From assembly GCA_038258095.1 (NCBI GenBank), contig JBBSQE010000107.1:1-10592 (forward strand): a DNA stretch of 10,592 bases, written 5' to 3'. Of the stretch, positions 1-6,248 are shown piece by piece. The notes below the pieces were generated by a model. It had not been told where the DNA came from and did no database searches. It saw nothing but the letters and a program-made list of their open reading frames with translations. Made by a program: the position numbers and the translations under genes. This DNA comes from JBBSQE01 sp038258095. GTDB lineage: Bacteria > Actinomycetota > Thermoleophilia > Solirubrobacterales > 70-9. The stretch's first letter is position 1. Every line of letters begins with the position of its first letter.

Positions 1-368
1 CCCGACGGGCTGCGCAGCTCGGCGTAGGTCCCGGGCGGGAGCTGGACGTTCGTCTTCGGCTCGTCCGGGCCGACCCCGAGCGGCCCCGACCCCGGCCGCG
101 GGGGCCCACCGAGGGGGCCGCGGTCGGCTTCACCGGGCGCTCCGGGGGCGGATGGCGCGGTCGAGGGCGCGGACTCTCTGGAGCAGGCCCGGTTCCCGGG
201 CCGGGAGAGCAGGGCGATCGCCGCTGGGTCAGCGGCGGAGCGGACCTGGTCATCCACCCGGGCCCCGAGATATGAGTCGAGCGACCCGTAGGAGACGAAT
301 GCGAAGACGGCGAGCCCGACCGCCGTGACGGCGAGCAGGCCCAGGAGGAGCCGCAGGCGGAGCGACAT
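1..368 (-). CDS. Two-component sensor histidine kinase, N-terminal part (runs off left edge)
   Basis: An open frame starts with ATG at 368 and stays open to base 1, giving 122 residues without a stop. The N-terminus (MSLRLRLLLGLLAVTAVGLA) is a short Arg-containing cytoplasmic end followed by one hydrophobic helix, about residues 7-27. A 'SYGSLDSYLGARVDDQV' segment follows, typical of the start of the extracytoplasmic sensor region in actinobacterial MprB/PhoR-like kinases. Residues 60-112 are Pro/Gly-rich, and 'TYAELRSPSG' resembles the start of a sensor strand. The HAMP, DHp and ATPase domains would lie outside the window, so the kinase call rests on the N-terminus and on position. The ATG lies one base after the response-regulator stop (TGATATG), which implies translational coupling. 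The partner regulator and the membrane topology support a membrane sensor that phosphorylates it. The signal sensed is unknown. Confidence 0.8.
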   Translation of the reverse strand, partial: MSLRLRLLLGLLAVTAVGLAVFAFVSYGSLDSYLGARVDDQVRSAADPAAIALLSRPGNRACSRESAPSTAPSAPGAPGEADRGPLGGPPRPGSGPLGVGPDEPKTNVQLPPGTYAELRSPS

Positions 369-369
369 A

Positions 370-1077
370 TCAGTCCCGCGGCAGTCGCAGCGCGTAGCCG
401 ACGCCGCGAACGGTGTGGATCAGGCGCGGCCCGTGCTCCTCCAGCTTCTTGCGGAGATAGCTGACGTACGTCTCGAGCACCCGGGCGTCACCGGCGAAGT
501 CGTAGTCCCAGACGTGGTCGAGGATCTGCGCCCGCGTGAGGACCCGGCGCGGATGGAGCATGAGGTAGCGCAGCAGCCGGAACTCGGTCTCGGTGAGGTC
601 GATCGGGGCGCCGGTCCAGAACACCTCGCGAGTCTCGTCGTCGAGCTCGAGATCACCGAACCGGAGCGCCGTCGGCTCCTCGGCTCCGACCCCCGAGCGC
701 CGCAGGATGTTGCGTGCCCGGGCCAGCAGCTCCTCGATTGAGAACGGCTTCGTCATGTAGTCGTCGCCGCCGAGCGTGAGGCCGCGGACCTTGTCCTCGG
801 TGGTATCGCGCGCGGTCAGGAAGATGATCGGGACCTCGCTGCGGCGCTCCGCGAGACGCTTGGCCACCTGGAACCCGTCGAGGTCGGGGAGCATCACGTC
901 GAGGACGATCAGGTGGGGACGAAAGGCCGAGGCCGCGGAGAGGGCCTCCTGCCCGTTGGCGGCCGTCTCGACCTCGAAGTCGTTGTAGCGCAGGGCCATC
1001 GAGACGACGTCGGCGATGTTCGGCTCGTCGTCGACGACGAGGATGCGGGCGGTGGCGTTCTGAGCCTGAGTCTTCAT
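370..1077 (-). CDS. OmpR/PhoB-family response regulator
   Basis: This 235-residue protein has the standard two-domain layout. The receiver domain (about 11-125) shows the acidic pair D16-D17 in ILVVDDEPN, the phosphoacceptor D60 in LIVLDVMLPDLDG, T88 in IIFLTAR and K110 in MTKPFS. A winged-helix DNA-binding domain follows (about 138-235), with TETEFRLLRYLMLHP, the recognition-helix region ILDHVWDYDF and the closing HTVRGVGYALR. All catalytic residues are present. It should act as a phosphorylation-dependent transcription factor controlled by the kinase that begins one base after its stop. No clear Shine-Dalgarno precedes the ATG. A weak CAGTAT hexamer lies 7 nt upstream, so it may be leaderless like several neighbours. 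The similarity is to the PhoP/MprA/TcrA type, but the regulon cannot be inferred here. Confidence 0.95.
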   Translation of the reverse strand: MKTQAQNATARILVVDDEPNIADVVSMALRYNDFEVETAANGQEALSAASAFRPHLIVLDVMLPDLDGFQVAKRLAERRSEVPIIFLTARDTTEDKVRGLTLGGDDYMTKPFSIEELLARARNILRRSGVGAEEPTALRFGDLELDDETREVFWTGAPIDLTETEFRLLRYLMLHPRRVLTRAQILDHVWDYDFAGDARVLETYVSYLRKKLEEHGPRLIHTVRGVGYALRLPRD

Positions 1078-1128
1078 GGCACCAATACTGCGTGGCGAGC
1101 CTGGGCGTTTCCTGGGAATCGCTCAGGG

Positions 1129-1134
1129 TATCTT
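1129..1134 (+). promoter_or_regulatory. Candidate -10 box TATCTT of a leaderless promoter
   Basis: TATCTT ends 7 nt before the GTG at 1142, so transcription would begin at or next to the start codon. No Shine-Dalgarno lies between them. The same geometry recurs at three other genes in the window, which strengthens each case. No convincing -35 box was seen. Confidence 0.5.
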
Positions 1135-1141
1135 CCGCTCG

Positions 1142-1480
1142 GTGGCAGACCAGGCCGCATACCCGCTCGAGAACGCACTCTTCCAGTGGGAAGAGGGCTA
1201 CCGTCGCCTACAGGGGTTGCAGACGGACCCTCGCGCCTACCGTCTCGCTGACCGGATCATCACGGCGGTGCGCATCGAGCTGCGACGCCGAATCGGGCCG
1301 ACCTTCACGGCCGCCGAGCTCGCGGCGCTCTACGGGATGGGCACCGACTGGTGCCTCGAGGCCGCCACCAGTGAGGTGACGTCGCCGCCCGCTGATCCGC
1401 AGGACCTGGCCGACGCCGCCTTCTGGCTGTATCTGCGGGGTGCCAGCGACTTCGCCGGCGGCCGCCAGCTACTGGTCTGA
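1142..1480 (+). CDS. Small conserved protein of unknown function (112 aa)
   Basis: The 112-residue protein reads VADQAAYPLENALFQWEEGY at its N-terminus and is predicted mostly alpha-helical. The middle, RIELRRRIGPTFTAAELAAL, and the end, ADAAFWLYLRGASDFAGG, resemble a small family I recall from actinobacteria; this is memory, not a search. No signal peptide, TM segment or catalytic motif is visible. An in-frame ATG at 1076 would add 22 residues, but it overlaps the divergent regulator's start codon and the extra residues look like untranslated DNA. GTG 1142 is preferred because a TATCTT box sits 7 nt before it. The gene is divergent from the response regulator and converges on the next minus-strand gene with only 13 bases between stops. 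Function is not assigned. Confidence 0.75.
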   Translation: MADQAAYPLENALFQWEEGYRRLQGLQTDPRAYRLADRIITAVRIELRRRIGPTFTAAELAALYGMGTDWCLEAATSEVTSPPADPQDLADAAFWLYLRGASDFAGGRQLLV

Positions 1481-1493
1481 GCCCGTCGCTGGA

Positions 1494-2084
1494 CTAGTTG
1501 TTGTCTGAAGCGCCGTCGTCGTCCGACCCGGAGGTGTCCCCCGCGCGGCGAATGACGATCTGGTCGGGCTCGACGGTGACGGTGACGGCTCGATGGCCGG
1601 CCCAGTGCTCGGAGTAGTTGGAGTTGTCCTTCACCGACGGGTCAAGCCACAGGCCGTAGCCATCTGACTCGCCGTGGTCGAAGGTCGCCTCCAGCTCGGA
1701 ACGGCGCCTGCCGCGTCCGCCGCGGCGACCGCGCCGCCGCCGCCGCCGGGGCTGCTCGGCGCGTTCTGCTTCGCCGCCGTCGTCGTCATCGGACGTCTCG
1801 GTGCTTTCGCCTTCGGACTCCGGCTTGTCGCCGTCCTCGACCTCGGCTTCCTCAGCCTCAGCCTCCTCCACCGTGGCCGCCTCGATCTCAGCCTCGATCT
1901 CGTCGCGGAGGTCGATCTCCCCGGTGCCGGTCTCGTCATCCGCGGTCAGGTCGTGCTGGCGGCGGAACTCGCGCAACTCGGAGCCGGAAACCTCGAGTTG
2001 GTGGGCGATCCAAGCGTCCGTGCGGCCCTGGCGGACCCAGGCGCGGATCTGGTTCAACTGCGGTCGTAGCGATCGTCTTGCCAT
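1494..2084 (-). CDS. HTH-like protein with acidic linker, poly-Arg tract and C-terminal domain, unknown function
   Basis: From ATG 2084 the protein has 196 residues. Residues 1-46 form a compact basic, HTH-like domain (LNQIRAWVRQGRTDAWIAHQ, then LEVSGSELREFRRQHDL). Residues 50-110 are strongly acidic, rich in Glu and Asp and probably disordered. Residues 113-128 are almost pure Arg/Gly. Residues 130-180 form a second conserved-looking unit containing FDHGESDGYGLWLDPSV, YSEHWAGH and VTVEPDQIVIRR. The frame continues upstream to 2204, but those 40 residues look non-coding, and a TAGACT box 7 nt before ATG 2084 supports the shorter form. The Arg/Gly tract and HTH suggest nucleic-acid binding; this is inference. 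I recall similar proteins of unknown function in Thermoleophilia. It is divergent from csrA. Confidence 0.8.
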   Translation of the reverse strand: MARRSLRPQLNQIRAWVRQGRTDAWIAHQLEVSGSELREFRRQHDLTADDETGTGEIDLRDEIEAEIEAATVEEAEAEEAEVEDGDKPESEGESTETSDDDDGGEAERAEQPRRRRRRGRRGGRGRRRSELEATFDHGESDGYGLWLDPSVKDNSNYSEHWAGHRAVTVTVEPDQIVIRRAGDTSGSDDDGASDNN

Positions 2085-2091
2085 TGCGGCG

Positions 2092-2097
2092 AGTCTA
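2092..2097 (-). promoter_or_regulatory. Candidate -10 box TAGACT of a leaderless promoter
   Basis: On the minus strand TAGACT is followed by 7 nt (CGCCGCA) and then the ATG at 2084. No Shine-Dalgarno is present. This matches the TAnnnT-N7-start arrangement seen at 1129 and 6236. Confidence 0.5.
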
Positions 2098-2196
2098 GAC
2101 AACCACGGGATCTGACCAGCCCACCCCTCCGGGCCCTTCTGCGGAGTCTCCGATTTGCATTGGCGGCCACGACCTGACAAGCTGCCCCAGGGTTCA

Positions 2197-2216
2197 ACTA
2201 CCAAATAGTGGGTAGT
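2197..2216. repeat. Perfect 6-bp inverted repeat in the csrA upstream region
   Basis: ACTACC (2197-2202) and GGTAGT (2211-2216) are perfect inverse complements separated by 8 bases (AAATAGTG), about 65 nt before csrA. This 195-bp divergent region (2085-2279) is the least GC-rich stretch nearby and probably holds the csrA promoter. CTGACA at 2174-2179 and TACCAA at 2199-2204 are 19 nt apart, a poor promoter fit. The repeat could be an operator or a small leader hairpin. Nothing else coding was seen here. Confidence 0.4.
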
Positions 2217-2279
2217 AAAGCCCGGGGGCCCGCAGGGGTCCCGATCGGTAATCCAAGTCAGCGGCTCGCAGGAGGCGAC

Positions 2280-2534
2280 GTGTTAGTACTGACCAGACGG
2301 AGCAATCAGAGCATCATGATCGGCGATGACGTCGAGGTGAAGATCCTCGGCGTTTCTGGCGAGAAGGTCCGGGTCGGGATCTCGGCACCGGCCGAGACCC
2401 CCGTTTATCGCGAAGAGGTGCTCGATCGGATCGAGTCGCAGGGGAGCGCGGCGGGGACGGGGTCAGCGCCGGCCGCGAACGGCGACCGCGCCCATCCGGC
2501 AAGCATCACCGGCTCCACGCCGAGTCACACCTGA
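2280..2534 (+). CDS. csrA: Carbon storage regulator CsrA (RsmA family)
   Basis: CsrA is a small dimeric RNA-binding protein that blocks or stabilises mRNAs by binding GGA motifs, often over Shine-Dalgarno sequences. The sequence VLVLTRRSNQSIMIGDDVEV matches the family start MLVLTRK..ESIMIG, followed by KILGVSGEKVRVGISAP and VYREEVLDRI, which covers the whole core. The start is GTG 2280, preceded by AGGAGG at 2270-2275 with a 4-nt spacer. The frame opens further upstream at 2208 but has no CsrA homology there. At 84 residues it carries a Gly/Ala/Ser-rich tail of about 25 residues beyond the core. The GGAGG of its own ribosome binding site contains a GGA, so autoregulation is possible. The usual partner fliW and flagellar genes are not in the window. 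Confidence 0.95.
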   Translation: MLVLTRRSNQSIMIGDDVEVKILGVSGEKVRVGISAPAETPVYREEVLDRIESQGSAAGTGSAPAANGDRAHPASITGSTPSHT

Positions 2535-2535
2535 G

Positions 2536-2554
2536 AAAAAGCGCCGTGCGGCGC
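2536..2554 (-). terminator. Intrinsic terminator of the small membrane-protein gene
   Basis: Read on the minus strand, the stem-loop GCGCCGCACGGCGC (5-6 bp G:C stem, tiny loop) is followed directly by TTTTT. It begins 14 nt after the stop of the gene at 2568-2807. On the plus strand the hairpin follows the csrA stop but has no T-tract, so it works best for the minus-strand transcript. Confidence 0.7.
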
Positions 2555-2567
2555 CCGCCCGCCTCAG

Positions 2568-2807
2568 CTACGCCATCAGGAAGGCGAGCGCCTCGAACAT
2601 CGCGATGACCACGGTCACGACGGTGACCATCAGGCAGACGATGAGGACGCTGAAGCGGACCTTGCCGGACTGCTCGGTGCGGTGGATGCGGCGGGCGCGC
2701 GAACGGTTCGCCGCACGACGGCGGAGTTGCTCGCGACGACGACGCTCGAGGCTCGTCTCCTGTTCGAAGGCGACCTCGAACTGGGATATGGATTGGCGCA
2801 TCTTCAT
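2568..2807 (-). CDS. Small single-TM protein with basic cytoplasmic region (79 aa), unknown function
   Basis: From ATG 2807 the product has 79 residues. It starts MKMRQSISQFEVAFEQETSL, continues with a dense Arg-rich stretch (ERRRREQLRRRAANRSRARR, about 21-40), and ends in one hydrophobic helix (FSVLIVCLMVTVVTVVIAMF, about 52-71) close to the C-terminus. That suggests a tail-anchored membrane protein with a basic cytoplasmic face, possibly contacting nucleic acid, ribosomes or phospholipid head groups; the role is inference. ATG 2801 is an equally possible start. The frame extends upstream to 2885, but those residues look untranslated. No good Shine-Dalgarno is visible. A TAGGTT hexamer at 2854-2859 (minus) could be a -10 box. 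A clear terminator directly follows, so it appears to be a single-gene transcript. Confidence 0.7.
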   Translation of the reverse strand: MKMRQSISQFEVAFEQETSLERRRREQLRRRAANRSRARRIHRTEQSGKVRFSVLIVCLMVTVVTVVIAMFEALAFLMA

Positions 2808-2954
2808 AGGTGTGGGGCGGGCCCGGGAAAAATCGCCCAAGGACGCCCGCGGGAACCTACCAGAGCCGGATTGGCGAACGCCCATGAGATCGCAACACTG
2901 TGCACAAACTCACACGACTCCCCCGACAATCCCGGAACCCGTCCTCCGCCCGGG

Positions 2955-3506
2955 TCAAGGCGCGCAGTGGCTCCAGAGACCGCGGCCGGCCCGGCCCGCG
3001 GCGTGCTCGAGGCGCTTGAACAGCGGAGCGTGCGAGTCGTTCGGGGGGATCGTCAGGGAGCGTGCCAGCCCGCGCCGCACCAGTTCCGCGTTGATGAAGT
3101 CCTTCCCGAGATAGACGTAGGCGAGCAGACGGCCATAGATGTCCCGGCGCTCGGCGTCGAACACGAGCCGCACGTGCCGCCTCTCTACCGTGGCGTGGTT
3201 GAAGGCGGATGCCCGCGGGCCGAAGCAGCCCACCGGCGCTCCGGGTTTGACCGTCTCCGGAGTGTCGACTCCGATGTAGCGCACGTCTTCTGAGCGGCCG
3301 CCGAACTCGGCCTCGATCGTGTCCCCGTCGACGACGCGGGTGACGAAGGCCTCGACCGGCTCGGCGCTCGGCTCCCCGCCGCCGCCGGAGCGCTCCCGGC
3401 CGGTGCCGCCGTCCTTCGGGCCGGGCTGGAGAAAAAGCGCCAACCCGGCGAGCAGAACGAGCACGACCCCTATCCATCCGCGCGGCGGTCCGCTGAGTGG
3501 CTTCAT
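2955..3506 (-). CDS. Thermonuclease family protein (SNase-like), membrane-anchored or secreted
   Basis: The 183-residue protein has a short N-terminus, one hydrophobic helix (GVVLVLLAGLALFLQ, about 13-27), a Gly/Glu-rich linker (31-50) and a staphylococcal-nuclease OB-fold domain (about 52-180). The SNase catalytic set is visible: D62 in VVDGDT (SNase D21), R76, D81, T82 and E84 in VRYIGVDTPET (R35, D40, T41, E43) and R126 in DIYGR (R87). It should therefore be an active Ca2+-dependent endonuclease acting outside the membrane on DNA or RNA. No lipobox Cys follows the helix. Either cleavage or retention as a signal anchor is possible. ATG 3506 is chosen because the hydrophobic helix starts soon after it; no strong Shine-Dalgarno is seen. 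A likely role is nutrient scavenging from extracellular nucleic acid. Confidence 0.92.
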   Translation of the reverse strand: MKPLSGPPRGWIGVVLVLLAGLALFLQPGPKDGGTGRERSGGGGEPSAEPVEAFVTRVVDGDTIEAEFGGRSEDVRYIGVDTPETVKPGAPVGCFGPRASAFNHATVERRHVRLVFDAERRDIYGRLLAYVYLGKDFINAELVRRGLARSLTIPPNDSHAPLFKRLEHAAGRAGRGLWSHCAP

Positions 3507-3596
3507 GGGGGTTCAAGCCTCAGAATGCCCGGATTCTCCGTGCCTCCCTGAGACCGCCGCCCGGCCGTCGAGGGACCGACCCGCCGGGCACCGGTT

Positions 3597-3602
3597 TAGG
3601 AT
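3597..3602 (+). promoter_or_regulatory. Candidate -10 box TAGGAT upstream of the YbdK-type ligase
   Basis: TAGGAT lies 27 nt before ATG 3630, which would give a leader of about 20 nt containing AAAGGG and CCAGG, both weak ribosome binding site candidates. No clear -35 element was identified. The flanking divergent intergenic stretch (3507-3629) shows nothing else. Confidence 0.35.
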
Positions 3603-3629
3603 CGGGGTCCCAAAGGGCAGGGCCAGGCT

Positions 3630-4757
3630 ATGGATCTCATGAAACATGCCTTCTCGGGCACCCCCTTCACGGTCGGCGTGGAGGAGGAGTTGATGCTGGT
3701 CGATCCCGAGACGCTTGAACTGGCCCAGGGCATCGAGCCGATCCTGGCCGACTTCGAAGATGGCGGGGCCGGCGAGCGTGGCCCCGGAATGGTGAAGCCC
3801 GAGTTACTCGAGGCCGTGCTCGAGATCGCCACGGATCCGTGCAGGGACCTCGCCGAGGCAGAGACGCAGATCCGCTCGCTGCGCACTCGCGTCGCGGCAT
3901 CCGCCGAGCGCCACGGCATGTGTCTCGGCGCCGCCGGGACCCATCCGACTGCCCGCTGGGAAGACCAGGAGGTGACCGACCGCCCGCGCTACCGGCAACT
4001 GATCGAAGAGCTCGGCTGGATCGCCCGCCAGGAGATGATCTTCGGCACCCATGTCCACATCGGGATGAGCGGGGAGGACAAGGCGATCTACGTCGTCGAC
4101 GGGATGCGCCGGCACATTCCGCTGATGCTCGCCCTTTCGGCGAACTCGCCGATGTGGCAGGGCGTCGTGACCGGCCTGCACTCGTCGCGGACGCCCGTGT
4201 TCCGTCACTTCCCGCGCGTCGGCATTCCTCCCCACTACGGGAACTGGGAGATCTACTCGCGCCGGGTCGCCCTGATGGTGGAGGCCGGCGCCATCCAGGA
4301 CTACACGTATCTCTGGTGGGACATCCGGCCGCATCCGAACTTGGGGACGATCGAGGTCCGCATGTTCGACCAGCAGACCCATGTCCACCACACGATCGGC
4401 CTCGCCGCGCTCTCCATCTGCCTGGCTCACCGCTACTCGGTCAACTTCGACGAGGGCAAGCCGCTCGTCGAGGTCCCGACCGAACTGATCGACGACGACA
4501 AGGTCCGAGCCGCGCTCCGCGGCCTCGAGGGAGATCTCGTGGATTTCCCGCGCCCTCGCAAGATCCCGGCCGCCGAGCTGGCTCGGCAGACGCTCGCCGA
4601 GCTCGAGGGCGACGCGGCGGAGCTCGGATGCCAGGAACAGCTGGCGAGCCTCAAGGAGATAATCGACTCGGGGACCGGTGCGAGGCACCAGCTCGACCTA
4701 CTCGAGGCGGGTGACAGCACCGACGCCCTGATCCGCGCCATCTGCGAAGAAACCTAG
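3630..4757 (+). CDS. ybdK: YbdK-type carboxylate-amine ligase (glutamate-cysteine ligase family 2)
   Basis: At 375 residues this matches the YbdK/GCS2 family length. Family signatures are present: FTVGVEEELMLVD (13-25, with the ATP/Mg-binding Glu cluster E18-E20), FGTHVHIGMSG (138-148), LHSSRTPVFRHFPRVGIPPH (183-202) and WWDIRPHPNLGTIEVRMFD (229-247). Members ligate glutamate to cysteine weakly or join other carboxylates and amines using ATP. Actinobacteria mainly use mycothiol, so the true substrate is uncertain. EgtA-type gamma-glutamylcysteine synthesis for ergothioneine is a related possibility, but this is the YbdK subfamily. ATG 3639 is an alternative start 9 nt downstream. No downstream ligase (gshB-like) is adjacent. 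The next gene begins 36 nt after the stop with its own promoter-like box, so this is probably transcribed alone. Confidence 0.92.
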   Translation: MDLMKHAFSGTPFTVGVEEELMLVDPETLELAQGIEPILADFEDGGAGERGPGMVKPELLEAVLEIATDPCRDLAEAETQIRSLRTRVAASAERHGMCLGAAGTHPTARWEDQEVTDRPRYRQLIEELGWIARQEMIFGTHVHIGMSGEDKAIYVVDGMRRHIPLMLALSANSPMWQGVVTGLHSSRTPVFRHFPRVGIPPHYGNWEIYSRRVALMVEAGAIQDYTYLWWDIRPHPNLGTIEVRMFDQQTHVHHTIGLAALSICLAHRYSVNFDEGKPLVEVPTELIDDDKVRAALRGLEGDLVDFPRPRKIPAAELARQTLAELEGDAAELGCQEQLASLKEIIDSGTGARHQLDLLEAGDSTDALIRAICEET

Positions 4758-4779
4758 GTCCCTGGACCCCGGGCCGGGC

Positions 4780-4785
4780 TATCCT
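4780..4785 (+). promoter_or_regulatory. Candidate -10 box TATCCT of a leaderless promoter
   Basis: TATCCT ends 8 nt before ATG 4794. The only purine-rich stretch in between is a run of G (CGGGGGCC) lying too close for a ribosome binding site. The arrangement matches the leaderless boxes at 1129, 2092 (minus) and 6236. Confidence 0.5.
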
Positions 4786-4793
4786 CGGGGGCC

Positions 4794-5558
4794 ATGAGCG
4801 ACACACAGCTCAGCGTCGTCTGCAAGAACTGCGGCTCCGAGGTCAGCCCCTACGTGACCGAGTGCCCGTACTGCGGGACCCGGATCCGCAAGCGTGCGCC
4901 GAAGCTCGAGCGCCGCGACGGCAACCTGGAGGCCAAGCCCGACCGCAGGCAGCGCCGCGCGGCCAGCCGCCGGGCGCGCAGCCGCCCCGATCTCTCCGAA
5001 AAGCCGGTGGCGACGTTCGCCCTGATTGGTGTCTCGGCGGTGATGCTCCTGTTGCTCACCGCGGCCGGGAGTAATTTCGATGCCTACGGCGGGTTGATCG
5101 TGCCGCTCGCCCACGCACCGTGGCGCTACATCACGACGCCGTTCGTCTACAGCGACGTCGGCTACTGGTTCGTGATCGCGCTGGCCCTGGCGATCTTCGG
5201 GCCGCCGCTCGAGCGCCGTCTCGGGACGGTGGCGACGGCCATCCTCCTCATCGCCTGCGGCGCTCTGGGGGCTCTGGGGGCCTACGGGATCGAGAACTCG
5301 CGCGACACGATCACCGTGATCTCCGGAGGCAACGGGGTCGCGCTCGGCGCTCTTGCCGCCTACCTGGTGCTGCGTATGGCGGAGACCGCGCGGGCGGTCG
5401 ACGACGACTTCGACCGCATCGGTGTCGCTGTGGCGGGACTGGTCCTGCTGCTGCTCCCCGTGTTCGACCATTCGGCGAACGTCTACGCTGGCGTCATCGG
5501 GGGGCTCTTCGGGGCCGTGGCGGCCTTTTCAAGTGCTCGTATGCGCCGAGCCCGGTGA
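4794..5558 (+). CDS. Zinc-ribbon rhomboid-like membrane protein, apparently protease-dead
   Basis: The 254-residue protein begins with a CxxC...CxxC zinc ribbon (C10, C13, C24, C27; VCKNCGSEVSPYVTECPYCG), followed by a basic linker (30-70) and about six hydrophobic segments (73-92, 99-108, 122-137, 146-164, 179-195, 208-224), with a further one near 228-246. The segment GGNGVALGALAAYL (178-191) aligns to the rhomboid GxSG helix (GASGAxxGLLGAYL), but the catalytic Ser is Asn180. The last segment, NVYAGVIGGLFG (229-240), aligns to the helix that normally carries the catalytic His, yet has no His. The fold is therefore rhomboid-like, but protease activity is unlikely. Such pseudo-rhomboids usually bind membrane proteins. 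I recall similar zinc-ribbon forms in Thermoleophilia. An O-methyltransferase gene starts 6 nt after the stop. Confidence 0.85.
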   Translation: MSDTQLSVVCKNCGSEVSPYVTECPYCGTRIRKRAPKLERRDGNLEAKPDRRQRRAASRRARSRPDLSEKPVATFALIGVSAVMLLLLTAAGSNFDAYGGLIVPLAHAPWRYITTPFVYSDVGYWFVIALALAIFGPPLERRLGTVATAILLIACGALGALGAYGIENSRDTITVISGGNGVALGALAAYLVLRMAETARAVDDDFDRIGVAVAGLVLLLLPVFDHSANVYAGVIGGLFGAVAAFSSARMRRAR

Positions 5559-5564
5559 TCGACG

Positions 5565-6221
5565 ATGCCTGACAAGTTCACGGCGATGACGCCGGCGATC
5601 CACGCCTACGCGGTGGAGCACTCCGCGACCGACGACGTCCTCGAGGCTCTCGGCGCCGAGACTGCGGCCCTCGGTGGCATCTCCGAGATGCAGATGGCGC
5701 CCGAGCAGGCTGCGCTCACCACGATCCTCGTCCGTTCCATCGGCGCCACTCGTGCTCTCGAGATCGGGACGTTCACCGGCTACGGCTCGATCGCCATCGC
5801 CCGCGGTCTCAAGCCTGGAGGCAAGCTGGTCACCTGTGACGTCAGCGACGAATGGACCTCCATCGCGGAACCTCATTGGGAGCGCGCCGGCCTCACCGAC
5901 CGGATCGACCTCCGCATGGGTCCGGCGATCGAGACGCTGCGCTTCCTCCCGGATTCCGAGCCGTTTGACTTCGCCTTCATCGACGCCGACAAGACGAGCT
6001 ACCCCGCCTACTACGAGGAGGCGATCCGGCTGGTGCGTCCCGGTGGGCTGATCGTTGTCGACAACGTGTTTCGTGGAGGCGAAGTGGTCGATCCCGCGGC
6101 CGACAACGAGGGCGCGGTCGCGATCCGCGCCGTCAACGACACGATCCGCGATGACGAGCGCGTCTTCTGCGCGATGATCGGCGTCGCCGACGGCATCACC
6201 CTGGCCCTGAAGCGGGGCTGA
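5565..6221 (+). CDS. SAM-dependent O-methyltransferase (COMT/CCoAOMT-like family 3)
   Basis: This 218-residue enzyme has the usual length of bacterial metal-dependent O-methyltransferases. The N-terminal helix region includes GGISEMQMAPEQAALTTILV, typical of substrate-binding and cap residues. The SAM site is ALEIGTFTGYGSIAIA (64-79) with acidic D92 in VTCDVS. The metal site is FAFIDADKTSYPAYYEEA (D140 or D142) and LIVVDNVFRGG (D166, N167). Members methylate catechol or other vicinal hydroxyls using Mg2+. The physiological substrate is unknown. It starts 6 nt after the pseudo-rhomboid stop with only a weak GGTGATC upstream, so it is probably cotranscribed and translationally coupled. No biosynthetic cluster surrounds it. 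Confidence 0.93.
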   Translation: MPDKFTAMTPAIHAYAVEHSATDDVLEALGAETAALGGISEMQMAPEQAALTTILVRSIGATRALEIGTFTGYGSIAIARGLKPGGKLVTCDVSDEWTSIAEPHWERAGLTDRIDLRMGPAIETLRFLPDSEPFDFAFIDADKTSYPAYYEEAIRLVRPGGLIVVDNVFRGGEVVDPAADNEGAVAIRAVNDTIRDDERVFCAMIGVADGITLALKRG

Positions 6222-6233
6222 GGCCTTCGCCTC
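6220..6233 (+). terminator. Short hairpin after the O-methyltransferase, possible weak terminator
   Basis: GAGGC-CTTC-GCCTC forms a 5-bp stem with a 4-nt loop overlapping the O-methyltransferase stop codon. It is followed by GTTAGTCT, which is not a real T-tract. It directly abuts the next gene's candidate -10 box, so it may separate the two units or act as part of the promoter region. Confidence 0.3.
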
Positions 6234-6235
6234 GT

Positions 6236-6241
6236 TAGTCT
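6236..6241 (+). promoter_or_regulatory. Candidate -10 box TAGTCT of a leaderless promoter
   Basis: TAGTCT is followed by 7 nt (CAGCCGG) and GTG 6249, with no Shine-Dalgarno. Spacing is the same as at 1129 and 2092 (minus). Confidence 0.5.
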
Positions 6242-6248
6242 CAGCCGG

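Noticed and set aside
2208..2279. Upstream extension of csrA from 2208
   Set aside because: The extra 24 residues have no CsrA similarity, and GTG 2280 has an ideal AGGAGG in front of it.
3804..4688. Minus-strand open frame of 294 codons opposite the YbdK-type ligase
   Set aside because: No recognisable motif, and the plus strand carries all ligase signatures over the same stretch.
4779..5471. Minus-strand open frame of 230 codons opposite the pseudo-rhomboid gene
   Set aside because: Low-complexity charged sequence (many Arg, Asp, Gln, His). The plus strand encodes the zinc ribbon and TM helices.
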